DNA of 62,511 nt. Source: Bacillus thermozeamaize (GTDB taxonomy: Bacteria; Bacillota; Bacilli; ZCTH02-B2). The notes beneath the pieces are model-generated. The model was given only the letters and a program-made list of their open reading frames with translations, did no database searches and was not told the DNA's origin. This document shows positions 51,454 through 60,876 of this stretch, piece by piece. Position 1 is the first letter of the stretch, and every line of letters begins with the position of its first letter. Location of the stretch: assembly GCA_002159075.1 (NCBI GenBank), contig LZRT01000095.1:1-62511 (forward strand). Direction: 5' to 3'. A program made the position numbers and the translations under genes.

Positions 51454-52806
51454 TTAATGAAACAGGGACCCCCTCGACATCTTTCCCTTTTTCACCCATC
51501 CGCGCGCAAACAAGGCTTCCGCCAGGCGGCTGACGCCGACCATATATGCAGCCGAACGCATGTCCACCTGATGTTCCAGATGCATCCGGTAAACCACGTC
51601 AAATGCCTGGCGCATCTTGGCGCAGAGTTTTTCATTCACTTCCTCTTCCGGCCAATAGTAGTGCATCGCGTTTTGCACCCATTCAAAATAGGAAACGGTC
51701 ACGCCGCCAGAATTGCAAAGGATGTCCGGAATCACAAAGCTCCCCTTCTCGCGCAGGATCTGGTCGCCTTCCGACGAAGTCGGGCCATTGGCCGCCTCCG
51801 CTACAATCTTGGCCTGAAGAAGCGGTGCGGTTTCGTCTGTAATCTGGTTCTCCAAGGCAGCGGGCACAAAAATGTCGGCTGGCACCGCAAACAATTCGTT
51901 CCCACGCAGCGGCCGCGCACCGGGGAAACCGGCCACGGTGCCTGTTTCCCGGGAAAACGTGAGCAGCGCCGGGATGTCCAGGCCTTCTTCCTTAAAGACG
52001 CCACCCAACGCGTCATTCACGGCGATGACCTTAATGCCTTGTTCGTGCAGGAAACGGGCCGTCATGCTGCCGACATTGCCAAATCCCTGAATCGAGGCGG
52101 TCAGTCCCCATGGGTTCAAGCCAAGCCGTTTGACCGCCTCCAGAATGGTGATCACCACGCCCCGGCCGGTCGCCTCCAGCCGGCCCAGAGAGCCACCCAG
52201 GATGATCGGTTTCCCGGTTATCATCCCGGGCATATTCTGACCGCGCAAGCGATCGAATTCGTCCAACATCCAGCCCATGATCTGCGGGTTGGTGTTCACA
52301 TCAGGGGCCGGAATATCCTTTTCCGGCCCGATGATGGCCTCCAGTTCGCGTATGTACCCGCGGCTCAGTTCCTCCAGTTCCCGCTCCGATAACTCCCGGG
52401 GATTGACAATCACCCCTCCTTTTCCGCCCCCGTAAGGCAGACCGAGAATGGCGCTTTTCAACGACATCCAGATGGAAAGCGCCTTTACCTCATCCTCGTT
52501 CACCTCGGGGTGGAACCGCACCCCACCCTTGGTCGGCCCGAGGATGTCGCAATGTTGTGAACGGTAGCCGGTAAAATTGCGGACGGACCCATCATCCATC
52601 CGTATCGGGATGGAAACGGTCATAAACCTGCGCGGTTTTTTCAGAATTTCATACACGGACAGCGGCAGTTCCAGCGTTTCAACCGCTTTCTTGAGGAGAC
52701 GCTGGACCACGACATATGGATTTTCTTCCGCTTCGGGCAGGTTCATTTCCGCCTTCGGGCGCGGAACCTCCGCCGTTTCATCGGGCCGGCTCTGCAGTTC
52801 GGTCAT
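51454..52806 (-). CDS. Glutamate/leucine dehydrogenase family, NAD-glutamate dehydrogenase
   Basis: About 450 aa, hexameric class. It interconverts glutamate and 2-oxoglutarate plus ammonia. GGVRFHPEVNEDEVKALSIW, PYGGGKGGVIVNP with the catalytic Lys region, PAPDVNTNPQIMGWMLDEF, and the Rossmann loop GFGNVGSMTA are present. The N-terminal 25 residues (SRPDETAEVPRPKAEMNLPE) are an extension compared with GudB/RocG. ATG 52806 is used; an in-frame GTG lies 9 nt upstream. Confidence 0.93.
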   Translation of the reverse strand: MTELQSRPDETAEVPRPKAEMNLPEAEENPYVVVQRLLKKAVETLELPLSVYEILKKPRRFMTVSIPIRMDDGSVRNFTGYRSQHCDILGPTKGGVRFHPEVNEDEVKALSIWMSLKSAILGLPYGGGKGGVIVNPRELSERELEELSRGYIRELEAIIGPEKDIPAPDVNTNPQIMGWMLDEFDRLRGQNMPGMITGKPIILGGSLGRLEATGRGVVITILEAVKRLGLNPWGLTASIQGFGNVGSMTARFLHEQGIKVIAVNDALGGVFKEEGLDIPALLTFSRETGTVAGFPGARPLRGNELFAVPADIFVPAALENQITDETAPLLQAKIVAEAANGPTSSEGDQILREKGSFVIPDILCNSGGVTVSYFEWVQNAMHYYWPEEEVNEKLCAKMRQAFDVVYRMHLEHQVDMRSAAYMVGVSRLAEALFARGWVKKGKMSRGSLFH

Positions 52807-52885
52807 CCTCTTCACCTCTTTGGGTTCAGGCTAACTGCCAGTGGACATGCTTTACCTAGTATGTACCCATCCATCAGGGTTCATG

Positions 52886-53608
52886 TCAGGCAAAGAAGGT
52901 GACCGCCCACAGCAGAAGCGGCGTCATCAACAAAGCCGGCAAAAAGTCTGCCACACGGATGACACACAGGCGAAGGAGATTCAGCCCGATCATGATGACC
53001 ATCACCCCGCCGGCGGCCGTCAATTCGCCAATCACCAGGTCATTCAGCCAGCCGTGGAAAAAACCGGACATCAGGGTCAAGCTCCCTTGAATGACCAGAA
53101 CGGTCAGTGCCGACATCATGACCCCGGCCCCCAGGGAGGCGGCAAAGGCGATGGCCGAAAATCCATCCAGCACCGATTTGACCGCCAGCAGCTCAAAGTC
53201 ACCTGACAATCCGTCCTGAATGGCTCCGAGAAAGGTCATTGGCCCAATACAAAACAACAGACTGGTGGTGATAAACGCTTGCGCAAAACGGCCCGCATCC
53301 CGCCCCCGCACCTCCGCCGCTTGTCCGCGGGTCTGCCGCATGACGCGCCGCTCCACCCAGTTCCCAAATTGATTCAATCGTTCATCCAAACGCCACCAGG
53401 TCCCGATCACCCCTCCCGTCAAAATACTGCCGAGAATGACAAGCACATGCTGCGTAGACAAAGCCATTTGCAAACCAATGAGCACGGTGACCACCCCGAT
53501 GCCCTGCATCACCGTCTCCCGCAACCGCTCCGAAATCCGTGAACCGAGCAGCAGTCCGATGCCGCTGCCCAGCAATACGGTCCCCACGTTGATCCATGTC
53601 CCTAACAC
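52886..53608 (-). CDS. DUF554 family membrane protein
   Basis: 240 aa with six to seven membrane segments; GTWINVGTVLLGSGIGLLLG at the N terminus and FCIGPMTFLGAIQDGLSGD with AVKSVLDGFSAIAFA in the middle are the DUF554 (YdfK-like) signature. Transport function suspected, substrate unknown. GTG 53608 has GGAGG 6 nt upstream; the frame runs to 53701. Confidence 0.87.
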   Translation of the reverse strand: MLGTWINVGTVLLGSGIGLLLGSRISERLRETVMQGIGVVTVLIGLQMALSTQHVLVILGSILTGGVIGTWWRLDERLNQFGNWVERRVMRQTRGQAAEVRGRDAGRFAQAFITTSLLFCIGPMTFLGAIQDGLSGDFELLAVKSVLDGFSAIAFAASLGAGVMMSALTVLVIQGSLTLMSGFFHGWLNDLVIGELTAAGGVMVIMIGLNLLRLCVIRVADFLPALLMTPLLLWAVTFFA

Positions 53609-53648
53609 GTTTCTCCTCCATCCCTGCATGAGCCATTCTTCATCCGTC

Positions 53649-54305
53649 TCACTCCCTGGCGCGGCGGAAACCGGCGGCCTGCGCCTCTTCCTCCGTCTCA
53701 AACCAGACTTCCGGTTTTGTCACATCGTAGTATCGTCCGCCAGGCACATGGTAAATCTTTTCCCCTTTGCTGTTGATGTTCCCCTTGATCAGGCCTTTGC
53801 GGGGCTGTTCTTCCAGTCCCCACAGCCCTCGCCCTTCTTCCCTCGCCTGCCGTTCAGCGGCCAGCAGGCGTTCGGCATACTTGACGTTGGGAGGAATCGT
53901 CAACACGCGGGCGTAGCCCTCGGCGACCAGTTTTTCGTTGACAAAGGTGCCATCCTCCAGGTAGACATACGCCAGCAGGCGCCCATACTTGTCCCTTTCC
54001 GCCACATCAAATTCCAGCCGTACTTTTTTTCCCGCCAGCATCTTTTTGGTGTATTGGCTGGCCTCCTTCCCATACGGTTCGGGCGCGGTCCCCGGTTTGA
54101 CCGTCTCCGGCGTATCCACCCCGATCATCCTCACCCGCTCTCCCCCTGCAATGATGAAGGTATCACCGTCAACCACCCGCTCCACGCTGTGCCAGTCTCC
54201 CGCAGCCGTCTCCGGGGAGCAGCCGGCCAGCAGGACGATGGCCACAACGGCCAAGAGCAACCGATGCCACCGAAACCGGCATCTCCTGCCTTTTTCTCCT
54301 CTCAT
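53649..54305 (-). CDS. Thermonuclease lipoprotein with C-terminal sunset-type domain
   Basis: 218 aa secreted nuclease. Lipobox LLAGC (Cys near 28), then a staphylococcal nuclease fold: [20 protein letters not shown] with the catalytic Arg, [18 protein letters not shown] with Glu and Arg, and EGYARVL. The end ([18 protein letters not shown], then [12 protein letters not shown]) is the small domain often joined to SNases. Active-site residues are intact. Confidence 0.9.
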   Translation of the reverse strand: MRGEKGRRCRFRWHRLLLAVVAIVLLAGCSPETAAGDWHSVERVVDGDTFIIAGGERVRMIGVDTPETVKPGTAPEPYGKEASQYTKKMLAGKKVRLEFDVAERDKYGRLLAYVYLEDGTFVNEKLVAEGYARVLTIPPNVKYAERLLAAERQAREEGRGLWGLEEQPRKGLIKGNINSKGEKIYHVPGGRYYDVTKPEVWFETEEEAQAAGFRRARE

Positions 54306-54353
54306 CCACTCCCACCCTTTGTCTGCTCATCCTCTTGGTTTGGCAATCATTTC

Positions 54354-55874
54354 TCAATAAAACAGCCATTCCATCTCGTAGCCCCCGACATGCCAGGTCA
54401 GGCGCCCCTCCTCCGCTTGCCAGCGGAAGCCCAGATGACCGTCCAGCCGTTCCATCCATCCAGCCAAGCGTTCCTGCGACAGGGAAACGGGAAGTTCAAA
54501 TGACAGCGGCCACTTTTTGAGCAGCGGCAGATCCGACCAGAAGGTAATATGCGTGATCCGTCCGGTGCCATCCGATTCGGCGCCGGCTTCATCCGGTTCT
54601 GTCATTGACTCCGGCTCCTCCATACCGGCGGCCGGCGCATGCAGCTGCCGTTTTCCTTCGCCAGGGCGCCGTTCCGTCTGAAACGACCAGACGGTATTGA
54701 GCGGATGTTCCCTTCCGTCATTCTCCACCGCCACCCACTCCACCCGGACCTGGTAGTGCATGTTCGGCTTCAGCGGTTTGACGGGAATCAGGATCAGTTC
54801 CTGCTTCAAATGTTCATCCGTCTCGGGAGTGTTGATATACAAAGCCTGTTCTCGCCCCTCGCCATCCCGCAAGACGGCCTGGGACAGGCGTACTTCCTTG
54901 ACCCGGTCCCCGAATGCTCCGATCACGATGGGATACCCGACCGGCCAGGTGACTCCGGCATGCAGCCGGAGGGGATCGGGTATCTCGTTCCCCTGCCACT
55001 GCATCGGCACCCCTTTTTCCCCATCCACCGGATAGTGGACCACCTTGAAATTCTCCATGGGTACAATCCCCACATTGATCACGTGGTACAACCCCTTTTG
55101 TCCGTATCCCCAATCCGATGCGTGGGGAAACATCAGCGGAATCCGGTGGTATGGCGCATCAAACAGGCCATCCACGGCCACGGCCGGATCCTTCTCCGGC
55201 TGCTGGCTGATATCCTCGGCCACTCCCTGGAAATATCCCGCCCGTTGCGCCCGTTCCTCCACCGTGCGCCCGGTGAACCGGGGCTTGCCCGGTTCCTGGT
55301 AGTGGGACAAGAGCCCGTTTTCCTCCAGGTAGTTTGCATGCTCCTCCGCCGCCAGCATCAGGGAAGGGTGGACCTGAAAAGGTGGCAGTCCCAGACGCTC
55401 GCGGTAGTCATTGGCCGCTTGGAGCGCCGCCTGCTGAACCGGCGTGCCAGCCCGTTCCATGTACGGATGCAGCGAGACGGCATCCGGATGGATCACGAAA
55501 GACCAGCGTTGCTCCACCGGCTGGTAAGGTCCCTGAAAATCCAGGCGGATCCGCGCCTGGTACTCCCCGGAAGGAAGGATTGCCGGCGGCCGGTACACAT
55601 ACGCCCCTTTCTCCTTGTCGTATCGTACCGCGACAGATTTGCCGTTCAAATACAAGGTGGCCTTCTTCACCCTTGCGCCATGTACGCGGACCGGCCAGCC
55701 GATCTCCGGCTGCCTCACCATCACCTCCCCGCGCGGATAAGGAGGCAGGTAGGTAATCCCTTCTTCCGCCGCCACCGGTACCAGAAACAGGGGCGGACCT
55801 ATCGCCCCCAGCAGCACGGTGAAGGCCACGACCAACAAGATGAACCTCGTCGAGGCTGGCCGGTGTCGCCTCAT
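54354..55874 (-). CDS. Secreted/anchored CAP-domain protein with Ig-like regions
   Basis: About 506 aa: N-terminal hydrophobic segment (FILLVVAFTVLLGAIGPPLF), a beta-sandwich-like region (75-175), a CAP/SCP domain (about 190-320, with ANDYRERLGLPPFQVHPSLM, AAEEHANYLEEN, LSHYQEPGKPRFTG, and SDWGYGQKG), another beta-rich part and a C-terminal domain of unknown type. Typical of spore or cell-surface YkwD-like proteins. ATG 55874 is chosen because it just precedes the signal sequence. Confidence 0.78.
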   Translation of the reverse strand: MRRHRPASTRFILLVVAFTVLLGAIGPPLFLVPVAAEEGITYLPPYPRGEVMVRQPEIGWPVRVHGARVKKATLYLNGKSVAVRYDKEKGAYVYRPPAILPSGEYQARIRLDFQGPYQPVEQRWSFVIHPDAVSLHPYMERAGTPVQQAALQAANDYRERLGLPPFQVHPSLMLAAEEHANYLEENGLLSHYQEPGKPRFTGRTVEERAQRAGYFQGVAEDISQQPEKDPAVAVDGLFDAPYHRIPLMFPHASDWGYGQKGLYHVINVGIVPMENFKVVHYPVDGEKGVPMQWQGNEIPDPLRLHAGVTWPVGYPIVIGAFGDRVKEVRLSQAVLRDGEGREQALYINTPETDEHLKQELILIPVKPLKPNMHYQVRVEWVAVENDGREHPLNTVWSFQTERRPGEGKRQLHAPAAGMEEPESMTEPDEAGAESDGTGRITHITFWSDLPLLKKWPLSFELPVSLSQERLAGWMERLDGHLGFRWQAEEGRLTWHVGGYEMEWLFY

Positions 55875-55924
55875 CTCCCGCCTCACCTCCCCCTCTGCCT
55901 CCCATCCGCTCCCGCTTAAGAACC

Positions 55925-56371
55925 TCATCTTCGCAAAACCGCGTCCTGTTGCTCGTCCAGCATCTCCGACAGCGTCTTCGCCAGCAACGTCATCAGCCAC
56001 ACCTCACACCGGGCCCGCAGCCAGACGTTCTGAAAGCGCATCGTGTACACCCTGCCGCGCAAGCGCGCCCACACCTCGCGGGCCACCGGGTCCTGCCTTT
56101 CTTCCGCAATTTGTCCGCCGATGCGCCCGATCTCCTGCCGCAGCCGGTGCCGTTCCTGATTCGCCATTTCCGCGACGCGCTCGAGGAGCTGCCGGTAAAC
56201 GCGGGAAAACTTATGTCCCTCAGACAATCGCTCCGCATCGCGAAGAACGGCTCGGTGTAAAATCGATAATACCACATGTTCCCGTATCATACGCACAAAT
56301 CTTTCATAATCAGCAGGGGCCATCCACGGCCGTTTTTCCGTCTCCATCATTTCCGACATCCTTTCCTTCAT
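55925..56371 (-). CDS. Hypothetical helical protein
   Basis: About 148 aa, Arg-, Glu- and Met-rich, fully helical (FVRMIREHVVLSILHRAVLR, ERVAEMANQERHRLRQEIG), with no signal peptide. Not recognised. ATG 56371 follows GGGAGCGAC. A 20-nt tandem repeat (TTCCCTCATGTCGTTCCCAT type) covers 56364-56403, so in-frame sequence further upstream, to 56410, is repetitive. Confidence 0.6.
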   Translation of the reverse strand: MKERMSEMMETEKRPWMAPADYERFVRMIREHVVLSILHRAVLRDAERLSEGHKFSRVYRQLLERVAEMANQERHRLRQEIGRIGGQIAEERQDPVAREVWARLRGRVYTMRFQNVWLRARCEVWLMTLLAKTLSEMLDEQQDAVLRR

Positions 56372-56477
56372 GTCGCTCCCATTTCCCTCATGTCGTTCCC
56401 ATTCCCTCATCTCCAGTTTCCCTCATCATATCACGGGACCGCCCGATAAGCAAACATATGTTCCCTGTTTGGGAATC

Positions 56478-56503
56478 AAAAAACCTCTCCACATGGGAGA
56501 GGT
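56478..56503 (-). terminator. Intrinsic terminator after the CBS gene
   Basis: Minus-strand ACCTCTCC-CATG-type stem (ACCTCTCC with GGAGAGGT) followed by TTTTTTGATT. Confidence 0.85.
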
Positions 56504-56522
56504 CATGCAGGGGCATCGTGCC

Positions 56523-56963
56523 CTACATGGGCCTGGCAGGCTCAGATATGTCGCTCAACGTTTGCCCGGCTTCATCCATAAAACGGTCGCGAACCGCCAG
56601 ATCGCCGAGCGAAACAATCCCGACAAGGCGCTGGTTGTCTACGACAGGCAGGCGACGGATCTGCTCCCGGGACATCAGTTGGGCCGCCTCATCCACCGAC
56701 ATCTCGGGCGTTCCGACGACCAGCTTCCGATCGCTCATCACTTCGCTGCACGCGGTGGAGTTCGGCTTGTTGAGCGCCACGCACCGGATGCAGATATCCC
56801 GGTCGGTAATCATCCCCAAAAGATGCGGAGCACCCGTCTGCTGCTCGACGATAGGAACCGCTCCTACGTTATGATCCCGCATGATCTGCGCCGCCTTGGA
56901 AACAGGATCCTGGGGCGAACAGGTATACAATTCCGTGGTCATCACGTCTCGCAATGTTTGCAT
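56523..56963 (-). CDS. CBS-domain pair protein
   Basis: 146 aa made of two CBS motifs: VMTTELYTCSPQDPVSKAAQ to GMITDRDI, and VMSDRKLVVGTPEMSVDEAA to GIVSLGDLAV. Likely senses adenine nucleotides or acts as a stress protein, as B. subtilis YhcV/YkuL types. ATG 56963 has GGAGGG 6 nt upstream. Confidence 0.9.
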   Translation of the reverse strand: MQTLRDVMTTELYTCSPQDPVSKAAQIMRDHNVGAVPIVEQQTGAPHLLGMITDRDICIRCVALNKPNSTACSEVMSDRKLVVGTPEMSVDEAAQLMSREQIRRLPVVDNQRLVGIVSLGDLAVRDRFMDEAGQTLSDISEPARPM

Positions 56964-57202
56964 CCCTATCCCTCCTTCCATAAAGGTATGGTTTCCGAAA
57001 AAACGGTTCCTATTCCCAAAAACCTCTCCTGTTTCGAAACGGTTTCAAAAATGTGGATCACATTGCAATGAATAGAAAAAACGTCTATGATAGAAACGAA
57101 AACGAAGCGATCATGACAAACAAAAAATGATCATGGAAACGAAAACGAAGCTGAAAAACAAAAAGCGATCATTGCTGTGAACATCCAAAAGGAGGAGCAA
57201 CA

Positions 57203-57553
57203 GTGGTTTTCAAGGACTCAGGCCTTGCCGGTACACAAAAAACGTTTGCTGAACTGGAAAAAGTGATGAAAAAGCTGGGTTTCACCCGTTGGACATGGGA
57301 TTATGATCATGCCACCTACGACATGCGGTTTGACGATTTGGACAACAAACAAACCTATTACCTGAGAGTGCGAGCCAATTGCATCCAGGGAAGACTGGAG
57401 TCCCCGCGGGCCGTGTTGAAGCTTGAAGATCCGATCATGGGCAGGCACATCCTGCATCACGGCATGGACTATGACGCAGAAATTCCCCAGAAATTCGTGC
57501 AAACGGCAGAACAAGTGATCGGAACCCTGAAGGAGCAGCTGGAAGTGGCCTGA
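57203..57553 (+). CDS. YugN-like family protein
   Basis: 116 aa, starts at GTG 57203 after AAAGGAGGAG. WTWDYDHATYDMRF, YYLRVRANCIQG and PIMGRHILHHGMDY match the YugN-like family; function unknown. It ends 4 nt before ftsW. The gap 56964-57202 holds two copies of GAAACGAAAACGAAGC (57097-57112, 57136-57151) and GATCATG words that could be regulatory. Confidence 0.85.
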   Translation: MVFKDSGLAGTQKTFAELEKVMKKLGFTRWTWDYDHATYDMRFDDLDNKQTYYLRVRANCIQGRLESPRAVLKLEDPIMGRHILHHGMDYDAEIPQKFVQTAEQVIGTLKEQLEVA

Positions 57554-57557
57554 TACC

Positions 57558-58730
57558 ATGCAAAAAAAACGGGGCAATCCTGATTTTCTCCTGCTCTTTA
57601 CGACGCTGGCGTTGGTCGGCTTCGGGCTCGTCATGGTCTTCAGCGCCAGTTCGATCATCGCGATGCAGAAGTATGATGACATGTGGTACTTCACCCGGCG
57701 GCAGGCCGTGTGGATCGGACTGGGTCTTGTCGCGATGAGTGTGCTGATGAACATCCCGTATCAAAAATATCAGAAATGGTTTTTGTGGGTCGCGGGAGGC
57801 AGCCTGCTTCTTTTGATCCTGGTCCTGATCCCGCCCCTGGGAATCAAGGTGAACGGTGCCCGAAGCTGGATCGGAACGGACGCTTTTCGCTTTCAACCCT
57901 CGGAATTGGCAAAACTGGGGCTGATTCTGTACCTGGCTGCGCTCATCAGCAAAAAGGGCGAACGCTTTCGTGATTTTAAAAAAGGATTGCTGCCGGCTGT
58001 TCTCGTCACTTCGCTTTTCGTGCTTCTCATCGCCGCAGAGCCGGATCTGGGCACCGCCATGATCCTGACCGGGACGGCCCTTTGCATTATCGTCAGCGGC
58101 GGTGCCAACCTCAAGCATCTTTTCTACATCGGGACGCCGATTGTCCTCGGACTGGGCATCCTTGCCCTGACATTCGGGCACGTGCTGGACCGCCTGACCA
58201 GTTTTCTCAACCCATGGGCCGATCCCTACCGCACCGGTTTCAACCTGATCCAATCCCTTTACGCCTTCGGAAACGGGGGAATCACTGGCGTCGGTTTTGG
58301 GCGCAGCATTCAGAAATACCAGTATCTCCCCTATCCCCACAACGATTTTATCTTCTCCGTCATCGCAGAAGAGTTGGGGTTTATCGGGGTGTGTTTCGTT
58401 TTCTTTCTTTACTTGCTGTTGATCTGGCGCATTCTCGTCATCTGCCTGCGGATGCGCGACCCCTTTTGCACCCTGGTCGGCGTCGGGATTGCCAGCATGA
58501 TCAGCATCCAAACCTTCGTCAACATCGGCGGAGTCAGCGGCACCATCCCGATCTCCGGTGTCACTTTGCCCTTCATCAGTTACGGAGGCTCTTCGATGCT
58601 GGTCTGCCTGATGGGGATCGGGATCATTCTCAGCATCTCCCGGGAGGTCAACCGCCGAAAATTGCAAGAGGAAAGAACACCGGGACAGGCCAGCCGCAAA
58701 AGAACCGTCCAAACGATCACCAGAGCCTAA
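57558..58730 (+). CDS. ftsW: FtsW/RodA/SpoVE family peptidoglycan glycosyltransferase
   Basis: SEDS protein polymerising glycan strands in division or elongation. 390 aa, ten membrane segments; [46 protein letters not shown] with the catalytic Asp, PYPHNDFIFSVIAEELGFIG and GVTLPFISYGGSSM are conserved. The YugN neighbour and length favour the FtsW branch. Confidence 0.93.
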   Translation: MQKKRGNPDFLLLFTTLALVGFGLVMVFSASSIIAMQKYDDMWYFTRRQAVWIGLGLVAMSVLMNIPYQKYQKWFLWVAGGSLLLLILVLIPPLGIKVNGARSWIGTDAFRFQPSELAKLGLILYLAALISKKGERFRDFKKGLLPAVLVTSLFVLLIAAEPDLGTAMILTGTALCIIVSGGANLKHLFYIGTPIVLGLGILALTFGHVLDRLTSFLNPWADPYRTGFNLIQSLYAFGNGGITGVGFGRSIQKYQYLPYPHNDFIFSVIAEELGFIGVCFVFFLYLLLIWRILVICLRMRDPFCTLVGVGIASMISIQTFVNIGGVSGTIPISGVTLPFISYGGSSMLVCLMGIGIILSISREVNRRKLQEERTPGQASRKRTVQTITRA

Positions 58731-58743
58731 AACCTCATCCTGG

Positions 58744-58780
58744 CAGGGTTGTCTGCTCATCCAGACAACCCTGTTTTTTT
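58744..58780 (+). terminator. Intrinsic terminator after ftsW
   Basis: CAGGGTTGTCTG (58744-58755) pairs perfectly with CAGACAACCCTG (58762-58773), then seven T. Confidence 0.92.
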
Positions 58781-58916
58781 CTTTGCCCAAGGCGTTCGGC
58801 AAAATCAACGCACATTTTCTCCTGCTTGATCCTGCAATTTTTTCTTCCTGAATGATAGATTTTCCCCTTTGCCAGCGTCTGTAATCGATGAAAGGGACGC
58901 TGAAGGGGGGAAAGAG

Positions 58917-59504
58917 GTGACTACATTGGCTGCAGCGATGAACGGCCCGCAAACCGAGGGCATGCATTCGCCACAGCAACCCGTCCTGACCGGAGACTTT
59001 CGGGCAATCTTTGAAACCTGGTACCCAGCCATCTATCAACACCTGTATTATCTGGTGCAACACCGGGAAACCGCGGAAGACCTGGCGCAGGAAGTATTTA
59101 TCCAGCTCTACCGCACCGGCACCGGCCAAGTGAGAAACCTGAAGGCCTGGCTGTACACGACAGCCAGCAACACCGCCTACAATTACTTCCGCGCCGAAAA
59201 AAGAAGGCTGCGGCGGGAAGAAAAACAGCTGATGGAAGCCCACCGGCAAGCCCAGATCAGCGCTCAGGCCACGCCAGATGAGAGCCTGATGGAAAAGGAA
59301 TCGGTGCAGTACTGGCACCGCCTTTTGGCCCAGTTGCCGGAACGGGATCACCTGTCTCTCCTCTTGCGGGCGGCAGGCTACTCCTACCAAGAAATCGCGC
59401 AAGTGCTGGAGGTGGATGCAGACTACGTGGGCGTCATCCTCTCACGCGCCAAAAGCCGGTTAAAAAAAATCCATCTCGCCAGCGGAAAGGGGGAACAGAC
59501 ATGA
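58917..59504 (+). CDS. ECF-type RNA polymerase sigma factor
   Basis: 195 aa with sigma region 2 (FETWYPAIYQHLYYLVQH, AEDLAQEVFIQLYR, LKAWLYTTASNTAYNYFRAE) and region 4 (LPERDHLSLLLRAAGYSYQE, VLEVDADYVGVILSRAKSRL). GTG 58917 has AAGGGGGG 6 nt upstream. Followed by a zinc anti-sigma gene in a 4-nt overlap, so it is likely held inactive at the membrane until a signal arrives. Confidence 0.92.
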   Translation: MTTLAAAMNGPQTEGMHSPQQPVLTGDFRAIFETWYPAIYQHLYYLVQHRETAEDLAQEVFIQLYRTGTGQVRNLKAWLYTTASNTAYNYFRAEKRRLRREEKQLMEAHRQAQISAQATPDESLMEKESVQYWHRLLAQLPERDHLSLLLRAAGYSYQEIAQVLEVDADYVGVILSRAKSRLKKIHLASGKGEQT

Positions 59505-60859
59505 CGCATCCCATTCATCACTGCCTGGAAGACGGACAACTGCAAGCCTATCTGGACAACCAGCTGGACACCGAAAAACAGCGTCAAGTCAAGCGGCACC
59601 TCGCGGAGTGCACCTCCTGCCACCTCCGCCTGGAAGAGTTGCACGAGCTGGATGAATGGTTCCAGCACGTCAACTTCGGCACTCCCAAAACGGCCGGCGT
59701 TTCTGTCCAAGGGTCCAGCACCCCAAACGGCATCGGCGCTTCCGGGGAGCCGGTCGACACGGCTGCCGCCTGGAGACGGTTTCTCAAGCGGATCAACGCG
59801 GAATCACATCCAGCCGATGCTTGCGAAACGGCTTCGAGGGAAGAAAAGCCGCTCCCGGCACCGGAAGTAAACCGGCGGGAACCGCATGTTTCCGCGGAAC
59901 ATCTCGTACCCGCAGAAAGCTCCAAGAAACAAAAAATCACGGATGAAAGGAAGAGACAGATGAAAAAGTGGACGGTCACGGCAGCCGCAATCCTGGTTGG
60001 AGGCGCACTGCTGGCCAATCCCGGCATCCGCAGCGCCGCCGCCGACATGCTGAACGTCTTTCGCGTCGAAAACCTGAATACGGTGAAGATGTCCGCGCAG
60101 GAACTGGATAAAATTTCCATAGAATTAGAGACCAAAGTCGGCGACATCGATCTGCGCGATTACGGCAAGGCGGAAGTGCTGGCACGTTCCAAACATGCGT
60201 TCATCAGTCCGCATGACAATCCGGAACAATACGCCGCCGTCGCCAAAACACTCCCCAGCCTGCCGGCTTCCATCGTCAACGGCTTGGAACAGGAAATTCA
60301 TCAGTTTACCGCCGACAAGATTCGTTTTGCCCTGGACGTGGAGAACGTCAACCGGCTCATCCGGGCGCTGGGCGGTGAAAAAGTATTGCCGCCGGAGCTG
60401 CAAGGCGAATCCTTCCTCTTCACTTTCCCGGGCGGATATGAGATTCAGTGGTATAAACAAGTGAAACATGAGGATGGTTCCGTCTTCCAGGACACCCGTT
60501 ACCAGCTGGCCATCCGCGACCTTCCCAAGGTGGAAACGTCTGCCGCAACCAACATCAGCGCCATCCAGGAGTCGCTGGCTTCCCTTCCATTTCTCTCGTA
60601 TGACGTCAAGCGGCAGCTGGCAGACATCCAGCGATTTACCAACACCATGCTGATGCCCGAGTTGCTGGAGGCGGGCGAAGAAGTGGTGAATTTAGCGGGC
60701 CGTCAGGCGTTGTACCGCAGCCACGGCGAAAACGAACAAGCCACTCATCAACTGATTTGGATAGCCGATGGAAAGCTGATCCGCTTTACCGCGAATGGCC
60801 TGACCAGGGAAGAATTTCTGAAAACGGCCCGCAGCATCCAGTGGCCGCAAAACAACTGA
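59501..60859 (+). CDS. Membrane anti-sigma factor (zinc HxxxCxxC type) with sensor domain
   Basis: 452 aa. The N-terminal anti-sigma domain has the zinc-binding RHLAECTSCHLR; one membrane segment at about 155-172 (WTVTAAAILVGGALLAN); then a large outside domain resembling DUF4367-type parts (GGEKVLPPELQGESFLFTFP, RQALYRSHGENEQATHQLIW). It binds and inactivates the ECF sigma factor and may sense an envelope signal. ATG 59501 overlaps the sigma stop. Confidence 0.88.
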   Translation: MTHPIHHCLEDGQLQAYLDNQLDTEKQRQVKRHLAECTSCHLRLEELHELDEWFQHVNFGTPKTAGVSVQGSSTPNGIGASGEPVDTAAAWRRFLKRINAESHPADACETASREEKPLPAPEVNRREPHVSAEHLVPAESSKKQKITDERKRQMKKWTVTAAAILVGGALLANPGIRSAAADMLNVFRVENLNTVKMSAQELDKISIELETKVGDIDLRDYGKAEVLARSKHAFISPHDNPEQYAAVAKTLPSLPASIVNGLEQEIHQFTADKIRFALDVENVNRLIRALGGEKVLPPELQGESFLFTFPGGYEIQWYKQVKHEDGSVFQDTRYQLAIRDLPKVETSAATNISAIQESLASLPFLSYDVKRQLADIQRFTNTMLMPELLEAGEEVVNLAGRQALYRSHGENEQATHQLIWIADGKLIRFTANGLTREEFLKTARSIQWPQNN

Positions 60860-60876
60860 GAAAGGGGTACCCTTTC

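Noticed and set aside
54639-55919. 426-codon open frame antisense to the CAP gene
   Set aside because: Shadow frame; the minus strand encodes signal peptide and CAP motifs.
56364-56403. CRISPR-like repeat
   Set aside because: Only two adjoining 20-nt copies without spacers; a plain tandem repeat.
57435-59402. 655-codon open frame antisense to YugN, ftsW and the sigma gene
   Set aside because: Composition is a His/Asp/Gln-rich shadow of the real genes; ftsW and the sigma factor on the other strand have all family motifs.
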